Shown: positions 24,916-33,123 of the stretch, in pieces
Position numbering within the stretch: the stretch's first letter is position 1
Layout of the letters: each line of letters starts with the position of its first letter
Source of the DNA: Oscillospiraceae bacterium
GTDB lineage: Bacteria > Bacillota > Clostridia > Oscillospirales > CAG-272
Reading direction: 5' to 3'
Length of the DNA: 64,000 bases
Assembly (NCBI GenBank): GCA_015063805.1
Contig: SVTK01000016.1
Location: 1-64,000 of the forward strand
Notes under the pieces: model-generated
The model's database searches: none
What the model was told of the DNA's origin: nothing
The model's input: the letters and a program-made list of their open reading frames with translations, nothing else
Program-made: the position numbers and the translations under genes

Positions 24916-26349
24916 TTGAAAAAGTCCTACGTTACCACCATGCCCGACCACATCGGCGCCTTCCTGCGCGCCAGCCGGTGCTTTGCCGCCCTGGGCATCA
25001 ATATCACCCGAGTCAGCTACAACAAGGCAGTGGATGCCCACACTCTCTTCATTGACGCAGAGGGCACCGAGGAGCAGCTCCGCCGCGCCGATGCGCAGCT
25101 GGCCGAGATCGGCTATCTGCAAAAGGATGAAGCTCTCCCCAATATCGTCCTCATGGAGTTTTGCCTTAAGGACGAGCCCGGTGCCGTCACGGCGGTACTG
25201 GAGCTCATTCACCGCTTTGCCTTCAACATCTCCTACATCAGCTCCACCGAAAACGGTACCGACTTCCAGTTTTTCAAAATGGGGCTGTATGTGGAGGATT
25301 CTGCACGGATCTCGGCCTTCCTTGACGAGGCGGAGAAGCTCTGCCGGGTGCGGGTCATCGACTACAACCGGGCTGAAAAGGTCTTCGACAACAGCATTTT
25401 CTACCGCACCTATGTGGACGGGCTGGCCCAGACCGCCAATCTCACCGAGGATCAGCGGCAGGCCCTCACGGTCTACGTCAACCTGGCCATGCAGACCCTG
25501 GACGAGAAAGGCCTCTCCCCCTATCGCACCTTCGACAGCATTCACCGCTTTGCCCAGCTGCTGGCCGCTGCTAAGGGAGATGCTTTTGATCCCCGCATCA
25601 GCCGGCACTCCATCACCGACCGCACCGAGATCATCCTCATCGAGCCCCCCTGCGGCAGCAACACCACCATCATCCGCAGCGACGATGCCCTGCTCTTTGT
25701 GGACAGCGGCTACGCCTGCTACGCCGAGGAGATGCTCCCCCTTCTGCGGGAACTGATCCCCGACTTTGACACGGTGAAGAAGAGCATCTTCCTCACCCAC
25801 GCCGACGTGGACCACTGCGGCCTGCTCCCCCTCTTCGATGAGATCATCGTCAGCCACCGCACCGCCCTCTGTCTGCAGAGCGAGTACACGGGGGAAAACG
25901 GCTATCGGGAGGAGAATCCCCTGCACCGCCCCTATGTACACATCTGCAAAATTCTCACGGCCTATACGACCCCCGATCCCGGGAAACTGGTTACCCCCTG
26001 GGAGTACCGGGAAGAGCTGCGGGAACCTCTGACCCAGATCGGCTTCTTCGATTTCGGCGACCTGCACTTCGAGGTATACGAGGGCAAAGGGGGCCACATT
26101 CCCGGGGAGACCGTCCTCATCGACTACGACCACAACCTGGCCTTCACCGGGGACATCTATATCAATCTCAAGGATCTCACCCCCCGTCAGGCCGAGTATA
26201 ACCAGTATGCCCCCATTCTCATGACCTCGGTGGACACCGAATCTCCCCTTTGCGCCGCTGAACGCCGCGCCATTCTGCGGCGGCTTGGCGTGGGCGACTG
26301 GAAAATCTTTAGCGGACACGGCAACAAAAAAGATTATTGCGTGAGATAA
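24916..26349 (+). CDS. ACT-ACT-metallo-beta-lactamase fusion protein
   Basis: A 477-residue cytoplasmic protein. Two ACT ligand-binding domains come first (about 1-70, SYVTTMPDHIGAFLRASRCF; about 75-150, FCLKDEPGAVTAVLELIHRF). A linker follows, then an MBL-fold domain (about 230-475) with the metal motif HADVDH, GKGGHIPGE, FTGDIYIN and a final FSGHG. ACT domains usually bind amino acids and regulate a fused enzyme, so an amino-acid-gated hydrolase is likely; the substrate is unknown. The TTG at 24916 has AAAGGA eight bases upstream; ATG 24907 is the alternative but lies directly against the ribosome site. It sits between glnA and D-serine ammonia-lyase and ends 54 bases before the latter. Confidence 0.82.
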   Translation: MKKSYVTTMPDHIGAFLRASRCFAALGINITRVSYNKAVDAHTLFIDAEGTEEQLRRADAQLAEIGYLQKDEALPNIVLMEFCLKDEPGAVTAVLELIHRFAFNISYISSTENGTDFQFFKMGLYVEDSARISAFLDEAEKLCRVRVIDYNRAEKVFDNSIFYRTYVDGLAQTANLTEDQRQALTVYVNLAMQTLDEKGLSPYRTFDSIHRFAQLLAAAKGDAFDPRISRHSITDRTEIILIEPPCGSNTTIIRSDDALLFVDSGYACYAEEMLPLLRELIPDFDTVKKSIFLTHADVDHCGLLPLFDEIIVSHRTALCLQSEYTGENGYREENPLHRPYVHICKILTAYTTPDPGKLVTPWEYREELREPLTQIGFFDFGDLHFEVYEGKGGHIPGETVLIDYDHNLAFTGDIYINLKDLTPRQAEYNQYAPILMTSVDTESPLCAAERRAILRRLGVGDWKIFSGHGNKKDYCVR

Positions 26350-26403
26350 ACCTCCGCTGAACTGCGAATATTTCCCCCAGCATCTCTTCAAGGAGGGACA
26401 CCC

Positions 26404-27681
26404 ATGCTTTCAGACGATCTTTCTGCCGGACGGGAGGCCGTTTGGCGCAATCCTCACTGTCTTCCTTTCGCCCGTGCGGCACAGAACTGCCCCTTCTCCA
26501 TGACAGACATCCGGGATGCCGAGGCGCGCCTGGCGCGGTTCGCCGCGTATTTCCGCGCTGCGTTTCCCGAAACCCGGGGGACGGGCGGCATTCTGGAAAG
26601 TCCCCTGCGCCCCATTCCCGCCATGGCAGATGCCCTGGAGCGGGATTACGGCGTTCCCCTGGGCGGATCGCTGTGGATCAAGCTGGACAGCCACCTGCCC
26701 ATTTCGGGATCGGTGAAGGCCAGGGGCGGGATCTACGAAGTGCTCAAAACCGCGGAGGAAATCGCCCTCTCCCGGGGGCTGATCGCCGATGGGGACGACT
26801 ACGCCGTCTTTGCCTCGCCGGCCGCCCGGGCGCTGTTTTCCGAATATTCCATCGCCGTGGGTTCCACCGGCAACCTGGGGCTTTCCATCGGCATCATGGG
26901 CGCTGCCCTGGGATTCCGCACCGAGGTGCATATGTCGGCGGATGCCCGGCAATGGAAAAAGGATCTGCTTCGGGCGCGGGGCGTGCGGGTCGTTGAGTAC
27001 CCCGGGGATTACTCCGCGGCGGTAAAGCAGGGGCGAGAGCAAGCCGCATCCAACCCCCGCTGTCACTTTGTGGACGACGAAAACTCCCCTGCCCTTTTCC
27101 TCGGCTACGCCGTGGCCGCCCTGCGGCTGAAGGAGCAGCTCCGGGCGGCGGGGATTACCGTGGACGAGGAACATCCCCTGCTGGTCTATCTCCCCTGCGG
27201 TGTGGGCGGGGCCCCCGGCGGCATTACCTTCGGACTCAAGCAGGTGTTCGGCGACGCGGTGCACTGCTTCTTCGCTGAGCCCACTGAGGCCTGCTGCATG
27301 ATCCTGGGGCTGTCCACCGGACGTCACCATGAGATCAGTGTCGCCGACATCGGACGTCGGGGCATCACTGCCGCCGACGGGCTGGCGGTGGGGCGGCCCT
27401 CGGGCTTTGTGGGAAAGCTGATTTCCCCCTTCCTTGACGGGTGCTACACCCTGAGCGACCAACGGATGTACGCCCTGCTGGCCCGTTTGGCCGACACCGA
27501 GGATCTGTGGCTGGAGCCCTCCGCCCTGGCGGGGATGTACGGCCCGGTCCTGGTGGAGACGGCTGAGGAATTCCGTCCCTTCGCCTCCCATCGCGCCACC
27601 CATCTGGTATGGGCCACCGGGGGCGGCATGGTTCCCGAGGCCGAAATGATGACCTACTACCGTCGGGGAAAGCAGGGGTAA
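26404..27681 (+). CDS. dsdA: D-serine ammonia-lyase
   Basis: A 425-residue fold-type II PLP enzyme that deaminates D-serine to pyruvate and ammonia. The PLP lysine is K106 in SGSVKARGG, the phosphate-binding loop [11 protein letters not shown] follows at about 155, and the glycine-rich [11 protein letters not shown] lies at about 265. The overall course (WRNP near the N-terminus, [25 protein letters not shown] at the end) is that of DsdA. AAGGAGGGACACCC precedes the ATG. Released ammonia could feed glnA upstream. It may be co-transcribed with the ACT-MBL gene (54-base gap, no terminator between). A strong terminator follows. Confidence 0.92.
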   Translation: MLSDDLSAGREAVWRNPHCLPFARAAQNCPFSMTDIRDAEARLARFAAYFRAAFPETRGTGGILESPLRPIPAMADALERDYGVPLGGSLWIKLDSHLPISGSVKARGGIYEVLKTAEEIALSRGLIADGDDYAVFASPAARALFSEYSIAVGSTGNLGLSIGIMGAALGFRTEVHMSADARQWKKDLLRARGVRVVEYPGDYSAAVKQGREQAASNPRCHFVDDENSPALFLGYAVAALRLKEQLRAAGITVDEEHPLLVYLPCGVGGAPGGITFGLKQVFGDAVHCFFAEPTEACCMILGLSTGRHHEISVADIGRRGITAADGLAVGRPSGFVGKLISPFLDGCYTLSDQRMYALLARLADTEDLWLEPSALAGMYGPVLVETAEEFRPFASHRATHLVWATGGGMVPEAEMMTYYRRGKQG

Positions 27682-27710
27682 AAACGCCCCCGCACCGTCT
27701 CCCGGGACGA

Positions 27711-27749
27711 AAAACAGCTCCCGCAGGCAGAGCCTGCGGGAGCTGTTTT
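27711..27749 (+). terminator. dsdA terminator
   Basis: Eighteen-base perfect arms AAAACAGCTCCCGCAGGC and complement, 3-base loop, ending in TTTTG. Confidence 0.88.
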
Positions 27750-27760
27750 GTCCCCTTTTC

Positions 27761-27789
27761 TTGACAATCCCGCCCTGCCGTGCTATACT
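27761..27789 (+). promoter_or_regulatory. Promoter of the riboswitch-controlled operon
   Basis: TTGACA (27761-27766), 17 bases, TATACT (27784-27789), immediately before the riboswitch. Confidence 0.78.
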
Positions 27790-27799
27790 TATCCTGCAC

Positions 27800-27977
27800 C
27801 GGGAGGGGGAGGAAGGAAGGCGGTGAGAATCCGCCGCGAACCCGTCGCCGTGTTGGGTGACTCTGTGCTGTCCGGTATTCGCCGCGAATACTGTGTCCAC
27901 TGCCGATGGGCGGGAAGGCGACAGCACACCTCGGTATCCACCGATAAACCCTGAGCCGAAAGACTTTGCCCCCGTGC
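27800..27977 (+). promoter_or_regulatory. Cobalamin (B12) riboswitch
   Basis: The ordered signature of the class is visible: GGAAGGAAGGCGGTGAGAAT, then CCGCCGCGAACCCG, a variable hairpin, CCACTG and GGGCGGGAAGGCG, and finally the B12-box-like GAGCCGAAAGACTTTGCC. A GC-rich hairpin (about 27980-28020) between this box and the ribosome site could be the expression platform. It lies before a DUF4430 lipoprotein and an ECF S component, which fits corrinoid-repressed uptake. Confidence 0.88.
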
Positions 27978-28062
27978 GTACAGCTCTGCGAGCGTCAGAG
28001 CGGCTTCGGCCGCAGCTGTGCCCTCCGTGCAAAAATTCAAATCAAGAAAGGAATGTCGAAAC

Positions 28063-28461
28063 ATGAACATTTCACGCAAAACCACACGTTTCATTTCGAC
28101 CCTCTTCCTTGCGGTGCTGATCGCGGCTATGGCACTCTGCACAGGATGCACGGGCGAAGCTGCTCAGCCGGGGGAAAAGACCATCACCGTTGAGGTCGTC
28201 CTCCCCGACGAAACCGTCACCCACACCATCACCACCGAGGCCGAATACCTGCGTGGTGCTCTGGAAGAAAAGTCCCTGGTGGCGGGGGACGAGAGCCAGT
28301 ACGGTCTCTTTGTCAAAACCGTGGCCGGCGTCACCATTGACGAGAGCAAGCAGGAGTGGTGGAACTTCACAAAAGGCGGCGAGCCTCTCTTCACCGGCGT
28401 TGACACCACCCCCATCGCCGACGGGGACAAGTTCGAGATCACCCTGACGGTGGGGTATTGA
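28063..28461 (+). CDS. DUF4430 lipoprotein
   Basis: A 132-residue exported lipoprotein. A basic, hydrophobic signal sequence ends at a lipobox-like LCTGC with the lipidated cysteine at residue 29. The rest is one DUF4430 domain, the fold also found at the C-terminus of transcobalamins (GVTIDESKQEWWNFTKGGEP is the characteristic stretch). DUF4430 lipoproteins next to ECF components are thought to act as extracellular substrate binders. The ATG at 28063 follows AAAGGAATGTCGAAAC; the upstream in-frame ATG lies in the riboswitch platform. The B12 riboswitch and the S component three bases downstream point to a corrinoid ligand. Confidence 0.87.
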   Translation: MNISRKTTRFISTLFLAVLIAAMALCTGCTGEAAQPGEKTITVEVVLPDETVTHTITTEAEYLRGALEEKSLVAGDESQYGLFVKTVAGVTIDESKQEWWNFTKGGEPLFTGVDTTPIADGDKFEITLTVGY

Positions 28462-28464
28462 TCG

Positions 28465-29013
28465 GTGGCCTCTCACGCTCGCTCAGCCATGGGCAGGCGG
28501 CTGCTCACCCTTGTGCTGGGGGCGCTCTTCGGCGCGCTGCTGCACATTTCCCAGGTAGTCCTGGCGGGGCTGCCCAACATTGAGCTGGTCTCCCTGCTCA
28601 TCATCGTCTGGACCCGGGTCTTCCGCTGGTGGGCACTCCCCGGAATCGCCGTTTTCATCCTCCTGCAGGGGCTGATGTACGGCTTCGGTATCTACTGGAT
28701 GTCCTACCTCTACATCTGGTTTCTCCTCTGGGGGATCGTGATACTCATTCCCCGCCGCCCCGCGCCCCCCCTTCTTCGGGCCGTGGGCTGGGCGCTGCTC
28801 TCGGGCGCATACGGCTTTGCCTTCGGGGCGCTGACCGCCATTCCCTGGTTCTTCATCGGCGGGCCCTCCGCCGCACTCTCCTATTGGCTGGCAGGTCTGC
28901 CCTTTGATGCACTCCACGCCGGGGGGAATTTCGTGTTCGCTCTGATTCTTGCCGTCCCGCTGATGGACGTTCTGGAAAAGATCGGCCGGCGCGCACATAT
29001 GCTCGACCCATAA
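28465..29013 (+). CDS. ECF transporter S component, probable corrinoid uptake
   Basis: A 182-residue protein with about five or six membrane helices and the size of an ECF substrate-binding S component. Recognisable are SLLIIVWTRVFRWW, GLMYGFGIYWMSYLYIWFL and a C-terminal PFDALHAGGNFVFALILAVP. S components capture a vitamin and hand it to a shared EcfA/EcfA'/EcfT module; that module is not in this window. A GTG start at 28465 is used three bases after the lipoprotein stop; ATG 28489 is a shorter alternative. The riboswitch, the DUF4430 partner and the operon layout indicate vitamin B12 or a precursor as substrate. That is inference from context. Confidence 0.82.
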   Translation: MASHARSAMGRRLLTLVLGALFGALLHISQVVLAGLPNIELVSLLIIVWTRVFRWWALPGIAVFILLQGLMYGFGIYWMSYLYIWFLLWGIVILIPRRPAPPLLRAVGWALLSGAYGFAFGALTAIPWFFIGGPSAALSYWLAGLPFDALHAGGNFVFALILAVPLMDVLEKIGRRAHMLDP

Positions 29014-29022
29014 CCGCACACC

Positions 29023-29068
29023 GCAAAAAGCGGGGGTGCCGCGTCATGCGGCACCCCCGTGTTTTTGC
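29023..29068. terminator. Bidirectional terminator after the S component
   Basis: CGGGGGTGCCGC and complement with a 5-base loop, flanked by GCAAAAAG and GTTTTTGC so that both strands end in a T-run. Confidence 0.85.
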
Positions 29069-29075
29069 GCTGTCC

Positions 29076-29231
29076 TCAGCAGCCGCAGCCACAGCCGTTG
29101 CTGTAGCCCGAACCGCAGCCATTGCCGCAGCCGTTGCCGTAACCGTTGTTGCTGAAGAGGATGATCAGCACCAGGATGATGAGCCAGGTGCAGGAATTGT
29201 TGTCAAAGAGATTGCAGAGGCAGTTATTCAT
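29076..29231 (-). CDS. 51-aa Cys/Gly-rich small protein
   Basis: Found by translating the minus strand. The protein begins MNNCLCNLFDNNSCTWLIIL, has one hydrophobic helix (about 15-26) and ends in a Gly/Asn/Cys repeat tail (NGYGNGCGNGCGSGYSNG then CGCGC). GGGAGATCTGACT precedes the ATG. It resembles the short high-cysteine or YjcZ-like proteins often seen in Clostridia and Bacilli, some tied to spores; function is unknown. The hydrophobic segment suggests a membrane peptide with a metal- or disulfide-prone tail. It shares the bidirectional terminator with the S component. Confidence 0.72.
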   Translation of the reverse strand: MNNCLCNLFDNNSCTWLIILVLIILFSNNGYGNGCGNGCGSGYSNGCGCGC

Positions 29232-29327
29232 AGTCAGATCTCCCTTAGATGAATTTGCAGGGCCGCCGGCCCTACACTGCCATCATATGCGCCGGTGCGG
29301 AATGTGTGCCTCCGGGTCGAAGGCGTC

Positions 29328-29960
29328 TCACTCCAGGGTCAGGCTGTCTGCCCCCAGGAATGCATTGGCCGACAGCACGCTGTCGGTGGGCAGGCGGCTC
29401 TCCGCCCCGCAGACGGTGCAGTAAACCCGGACGCAGTCATCCAGCACCTCCACCTCGTACTCGCCTCCCTCGGGACAGCGGCACTTGATCTGCCCCTCGG
29501 CTTCCAGCTCCCGCACCACAAAGAGGACGATATCAAAGATCTGCGGGTCGGTGAGGGTACGGTCCCGGTGCAGAGCCTCAAAGCTCTCCACCCCCGCCTC
29601 CTCAAGCAGCTCCAGCAGCTCCAGCTCGTTCTGCGCCAGGGCGGCCTTGACATGATTGGTCTCCCCGATGAAGCAGGCGTTCAGATCGGAGTAGGGGCAG
29701 GACAGAGTGAACAGCTCCCGCCCGAAGAAGAGAGAGGAGGAAATGGTATACTGGTGGGGCTTGGAGCAGAGGATGCAGGGCACGGTGAGGCGGATTTTGC
29801 CGTCCCGGGAGCGCTGGATGATCAGCTCGCTCTCCCCGCAGTCGCACTTCAGCTTAAGCATATCCCCGGACAGGGCGAAAAATCCCACCGCGCTCATAAT
29901 GCCTGCCCCGCAGTGGGGACAGCGGTAGGCAATGGTCGTTTGTTTTGGGGTAAGAACCAT
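29328..29960 (-). CDS. Zinc-ribbon protein of unknown function
   Basis: A 210-residue cytoplasmic protein with several Cys pairs. CPHCGAG (residues 14-20) and CDCG (about 39-42) form one likely zinc ribbon, CILC pairs with a later Cys, and CRCPEGG with CTVCGAES forms a C-terminal ribbon. A helical, leucine-rich segment (ELELLELLEEAGVESFEAL) lies between. I remember similar 'CpXC-like' zinc proteins in Clostridia, all uncharacterised. ATG 29960 has AAAGGGA as ribosome site. It could bind nucleic acid or another protein; nothing around it narrows this down. The 96 bases after its stop and the 73 bases before it hold nothing else I recognise. Confidence 0.75.
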   Translation of the reverse strand: MVLTPKQTTIAYRCPHCGAGIMSAVGFFALSGDMLKLKCDCGESELIIQRSRDGKIRLTVPCILCSKPHQYTISSSLFFGRELFTLSCPYSDLNACFIGETNHVKAALAQNELELLELLEEAGVESFEALHRDRTLTDPQIFDIVLFVVRELEAEGQIKCRCPEGGEYEVEVLDDCVRVYCTVCGAESRLPTDSVLSANAFLGADSLTLE

Positions 29961-30033
29961 ATGATATTCCCTTTCGTTCAGTCAGCTTTTCATATTCAGT
30001 ATATTACACAGAGGGGGATTTGGCTATACATCC

Positions 30034-31311
30034 TCACATCCGTTTGAAGCGCATCCAGCGGGGGATCAGAAACAGTGTGACAAAGATCCCCACCCCCGAC
30101 AGGGCCAGCCAGAAGAGAATGGTACTGTTCCAGCCCCCGGTTTTGGCCATCAGCCCCGTGAGGTAGGCCGCCGCCGCGTTTCCTCCGGCACCAACCGCAT
30201 TGAGCAGCCCCGTTACCGTGGAGGACATCCCATAACGGCCAAAGCGCAAAGGGATGATGCCCATAAACAGCGTGTTGATCGAAGTGAACAGAACCAGCAG
30301 CACCGACAGCAGGATCAGCATGATCCACAACGAATGCATTCCCACCGTCAGAAGCAGCACCAGTCCGCCCGCCACCAGCAGATAGAAGAAGGAGATGGAC
30401 TTCATCTCATCCTGCAGCCAGTGCATCAGCACCGTGCGCGCCAGCACCGCGCCGAAAATGGCGGCCAGGGAGATCACCGTGGAGATTGCCACCGTAAAGC
30501 TGGGCTCGGCGGAAAAAATCTCGGTCAGCAGGGTGGGCGACCAGACCGTGATGCTCTCCTTGACAATGGCAAAGGCGCCGATGGGGATCATCATCATAAA
30601 GGCCCCCGACACCGCCATATAATAGACCAGGCCGTGGCCGCTCTTTTTCTCTTTCTCTTGCTTCCGGGGCTGTGCGGATACCGCTTCGCCGCGGGAAATC
30701 GTCTTGGCACTCAGCGGGGCAGTGCCGGCAAACCAAACCAGCGCCACAATGCCCAAAATAATCGCGGGCACAAGGAAACAGAACTGCCAGGACCAGAACT
30801 TCATGATGGATGCACTGATGAGATTGGCGCACATGGTTCCCACTGCGGTGGAGGCAAAGAGATTTGCCCCGGCAGAGATGCGCATGGGCTCGGGCAGGAC
30901 CGTAGCGATCATGCGGATCAGCGTGGGATAGATGGCCGACTGCGCGTAGCCGTTGACCGCCCAGATCAGCAGATAGCACCAAAAGGGTGCCGACATATAC
31001 ATGGCGAAGAACATGATCAGATTGACCACCGCAGAGCCGCCGATGCTGATGCCGATCAGAAAGAAGGGGGATACATGGTCGGAGAGAAATCCGTTGATGA
31101 TCTGTCCCGCCGCGTAAACCACGAAAAATGCGGTGCCGATCAGGCCTGCGGCATCCTTTTCCAGGATGCCTGTGGTGGTAATCTCGGTGATGGCGGCGGA
31201 AAGATTCAGCCTGCCGATGTACACCGAACAGTATAAAGCAAAGCAAAGAACAAACAAAAAACGTCCGTCCCGCAGGTCGGTCAGCGCAGTCACAGTCAGT
31301 CGGCGTTTCAT
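30034..31311 (-). CDS. MFS transporter
   Basis: A 425-residue protein with twelve predicted membrane helices. The loop after helix 2 carries the MFS-type NGFLSDHVSPFFLIG, and helix 4-5 reads NGYAQSAIYPTLIRMI, as in the organophosphate/phosphate antiporter (GlpT/UhpT) branch. A basic cytoplasmic loop with KQEKEKK separates the two halves. Substrate is unknown; sugar phosphate or another organic anion is plausible. The ATG follows GGAGGGCCATTTTC. It is transcribed alone from a promoter at 31394-31366. Confidence 0.87.
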   Translation of the reverse strand: MKRRLTVTALTDLRDGRFLFVLCFALYCSVYIGRLNLSAAITEITTTGILEKDAAGLIGTAFFVVYAAGQIINGFLSDHVSPFFLIGISIGGSAVVNLIMFFAMYMSAPFWCYLLIWAVNGYAQSAIYPTLIRMIATVLPEPMRISAGANLFASTAVGTMCANLISASIMKFWSWQFCFLVPAIILGIVALVWFAGTAPLSAKTISRGEAVSAQPRKQEKEKKSGHGLVYYMAVSGAFMMMIPIGAFAIVKESITVWSPTLLTEIFSAEPSFTVAISTVISLAAIFGAVLARTVLMHWLQDEMKSISFFYLLVAGGLVLLLTVGMHSLWIMLILLSVLLVLFTSINTLFMGIIPLRFGRYGMSSTVTGLLNAVGAGGNAAAAYLTGLMAKTGGWNSTILFWLALSGVGIFVTLFLIPRWMRFKRM

Positions 31312-31365
31312 GAAAATGGCCCTCCGAAATCATGCATTTGGGGGTACATCGGGTCTTCTTTGCCT

Positions 31366-31394
31366 ATTATAGCAAATTTTCCCGAAAATTTCAA
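31366..31394 (-). promoter_or_regulatory. Promoter of the MFS gene
   Basis: Minus strand TTGAAA (31394-31389), 17 bases, TATAAT (31371-31366). Confidence 0.7.
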
Positions 31395-31485
31395 TATGTT
31401 CTCCACAAACATCACGACGTTTTCTCACGCTGTGAAGAAGCAAAATTTGTGCATTCAGCACGCCCCTTGGGACAAAAAGTTATCC

Positions 31486-31515
31486 TTGACTAACCCCAAG
31501 CCCCCGTGGTAAAAT
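31486..31515 (+). promoter_or_regulatory. mntP promoter
   Basis: TTGACT (31486-31491), 18 bases, TAAAAT (31510-31515), just before the riboswitch. Confidence 0.65.
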
Positions 31516-31524
31516 AGGAGAGAA

Positions 31525-31640
31525 GTTAAGGGAGTAGTCGGCGCATCTGCGCGGCCGCGTCAACAGACTGGCGAAAGCCTGGCGCGGCATGAAATGATGA
31601 GACTTATCTGTCCGCGGGACAGGTAGGTCATTTTTTATTT
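31525..31640 (+). promoter_or_regulatory. yybP-ykoY manganese riboswitch with terminator
   Basis: The two conserved loops appear: AAGGGAGTAG at 31528, and GTCAACAGACTGGCGAAAGCC downstream in the second arm (read in two parts). The closing strand ATGAGACTTATCTGTCC then pairs with GGACAGGTAGGTCAT followed by TTTTTTATTTT, an intrinsic terminator. Family members sense Mn2+ and turn on efflux genes, and the next gene is mntP. Confidence 0.85.
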
Positions 31641-31654
31641 TGGAGGAGATCATC

Positions 31655-32215
31655 ATGGGTTTGGGCGCACTGTTTATCGTTGCCATCGGGCTGTCCATGG
31701 ACGCCTTTGCGGTGTCCATCTGCAAGGGACTCTCGGTGTGTCGGGTAAGACCCCGCCATGCCATCATCACGGGGCTTTGGTTCGGGGGATTTCAGGCACT
31801 GATGCCCCTGGTCGGCTATCTGCTGGGCACCCGCTTTGAGGATACCATCAAGCAGTTCGACCACTGGATCGCCTTCATTCTGCTGGGGCTGATCGGTGCG
31901 AACATGATCCGCGAGTCCTTTGGGGATGCAGAGAAGCTCAACGACTGCTTTGACTGCAAGACCATGTTTCCCTTCGCCATTGCCACCAGCATCGACGCCC
32001 TGGCGGTGGGGGTTTCCTTCGCCTTCCTGGGGGTGGACATCATCCCCGCGGTGAGCTTCATCGGTGTCATCACCTTTGCCCTCTCGGCGGCGGGCGTGAA
32101 GCTGGGCAATGTCTTCGGCGCACGCTACAAGTCCCGGGCCGAGCTGGCGGGCGGGATTATCTTGATTTTGATGGGAACGAAAATTTTGCTGGAGCATTTG
32201 GGGATATTGGGATAA
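31655..32215 (+). CDS. mntP: Manganese efflux pump MntP
   Basis: A 186-residue protein with six membrane helices arranged as two repeats. Each repeat carries an acidic signature ([10 protein letters not shown] near residue 17; [10 protein letters not shown] in the second half) that forms the metal path. MntP exports Mn2+ to prevent toxicity. GGAGGAGATCATC precedes the ATG at 31655; the TTG upstream in frame is inside the terminator stem. It is controlled by the riboswitch directly upstream, which fits the family exactly. A copy of the dispersed hairpin repeat lies immediately downstream. Confidence 0.94.
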   Translation: MGLGALFIVAIGLSMDAFAVSICKGLSVCRVRPRHAIITGLWFGGFQALMPLVGYLLGTRFEDTIKQFDHWIAFILLGLIGANMIRESFGDAEKLNDCFDCKTMFPFAIATSIDALAVGVSFAFLGVDIIPAVSFIGVITFALSAAGVKLGNVFGARYKSRAELAGGIILILMGTKILLEHLGILG

Positions 32216-32221
32216 TTGGGG

Positions 32222-32303
32222 CGCTGCCCCAAACCCCGCTTAAGGCCCTTTTTGAAAGTTTTCGCGGGGGTGTGGGGGAGCCTTTTTCAAAAGGCTTCCC
32301 CAC
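32222..32303. repeat. Dispersed hairpin repeat, copy A
   Basis: A head GGGGCGCTGCCCCAAACCCC is followed by a partial stem, then GAAAGTTTTCGCGGGGGTG and a full hairpin GTGGGGGAGCCTTTT...AAAAGGCTTCCCCAC (32272-32303), with a T-rich tail. It lies after mntP and probably also terminates it. Confidence 0.75.
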
Positions 32304-32351
32304 ATTCTTTTTTCACAAACCATAACTCGTAAATAAATTTATATAAACCTC

Positions 32352-32380
32352 TTGACAAGTTTCATAATCTGTGTTATACT
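32352..32380 (+). promoter_or_regulatory. Promoter of the RHH-clpB operon
   Basis: TTGACA (32352-32357), 17 bases, TATACT (32375-32380), 35 bases before the RHH start. I see no CIRCE or HrcA-type inverted repeat. Confidence 0.78.
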
Positions 32381-32415
32381 TTTTTCAGAAACACGAAAGG
32401 GATGGTGGAAATGGG

Positions 32416-33093
32416 ATGAAAAAAACCGTATATTCCCTCGTACTCAGCGAGGATGTTGTGGCCGAGATCGATCGGCTGGCGTATCACAAGGGGACAAACC
32501 GCTCCAACATGATCAATCAGATTTTGGCGGAGTATGTTTCCTATGTCACCCCCGAAAAGCGAATGCGGGATATTTTCGGGCGGCTGGAGGCCTTGCTTGA
32601 CGGGCGGGACAGCTTTCATGTGCAGCTGACCCAGTCGGACTCCCTCTTCTCCCTGCGGTCTGCGCTGGATTTCAAGTATAATCCCACCGTGCGCTACAGC
32701 GTGGAGCTTTACCGCACTCCCTCCCCCGAGGGAGCGCTGGGTGAGCTGCGGGTAGCATTGCGCACCCAGAACAGCACGCTGCTGCTTTATCTGATGCAGT
32801 TCTACAAGCTGTGGAACCGGGTGGAGGAGAATTTTTTCGGCGCACCGGTGCATTGCCGGCTGGAGGATGGGGGAAAATACCTGCGTCAGCTCCGTCTGCA
32901 CGCCATTGTCAAGGGGGCGGATGCCGATTCCGCCGGAAGCGAGACCCTGGGCGAGCTGATCGCCGCCTACATCCGCACCTTCGACGCCGCACTGAAGGCA
33001 TATTTTTACCACTTGAGCGACCCTGCCGCCGCCGTGGCAGAGGTTGAACGCATCTACCGCAGCTATCTGGCGGCATCCACCCTGGTGCTGTAA
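32416..33093 (+). CDS. Ribbon-helix-helix protein upstream of clpB
   Basis: A 225-residue protein. Its first about 45 residues are a ribbon-helix-helix DNA-binding unit (YSLVLSEDVVAEIDRLAYHK then GTNRSNMINQILAEYV). The rest, about 180 residues, is a mixed domain I do not recognise, with VRYSVELYRTP and a helical AAYIRTFDAALKAYFYHLSD near the end. ATG 32416 was chosen for its fit to the promoter leader; GGTGG lies upstream. It is 30 bases before clpB with no terminator, so they form an operon. An RHH regulator leading a chaperone gene suggests an autoregulated, stress-linked repressor. That is inference. Confidence 0.78.
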   Translation: MKKTVYSLVLSEDVVAEIDRLAYHKGTNRSNMINQILAEYVSYVTPEKRMRDIFGRLEALLDGRDSFHVQLTQSDSLFSLRSALDFKYNPTVRYSVELYRTPSPEGALGELRVALRTQNSTLLLYLMQFYKLWNRVEENFFGAPVHCRLEDGGKYLRQLRLHAIVKGADADSAGSETLGELIAAYIRTFDAALKAYFYHLSDPAAAVAEVERIYRSYLAASTLVL

Positions 33094-33123
33094 CCGCTGC
33101 GGCACGAAAAAGGAGGACCTGAA

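Noticed and set aside
24712..26391. 559-codon minus-strand open frame over the ACT-MBL gene
   Set aside because: Shadow frame with glycine/valine-rich random composition.
26410..28032. 540-codon minus-strand open frame over dsdA and the riboswitch
   Set aside because: Crosses a terminator and a riboswitch; composition typical of antisense GC-rich sequence.
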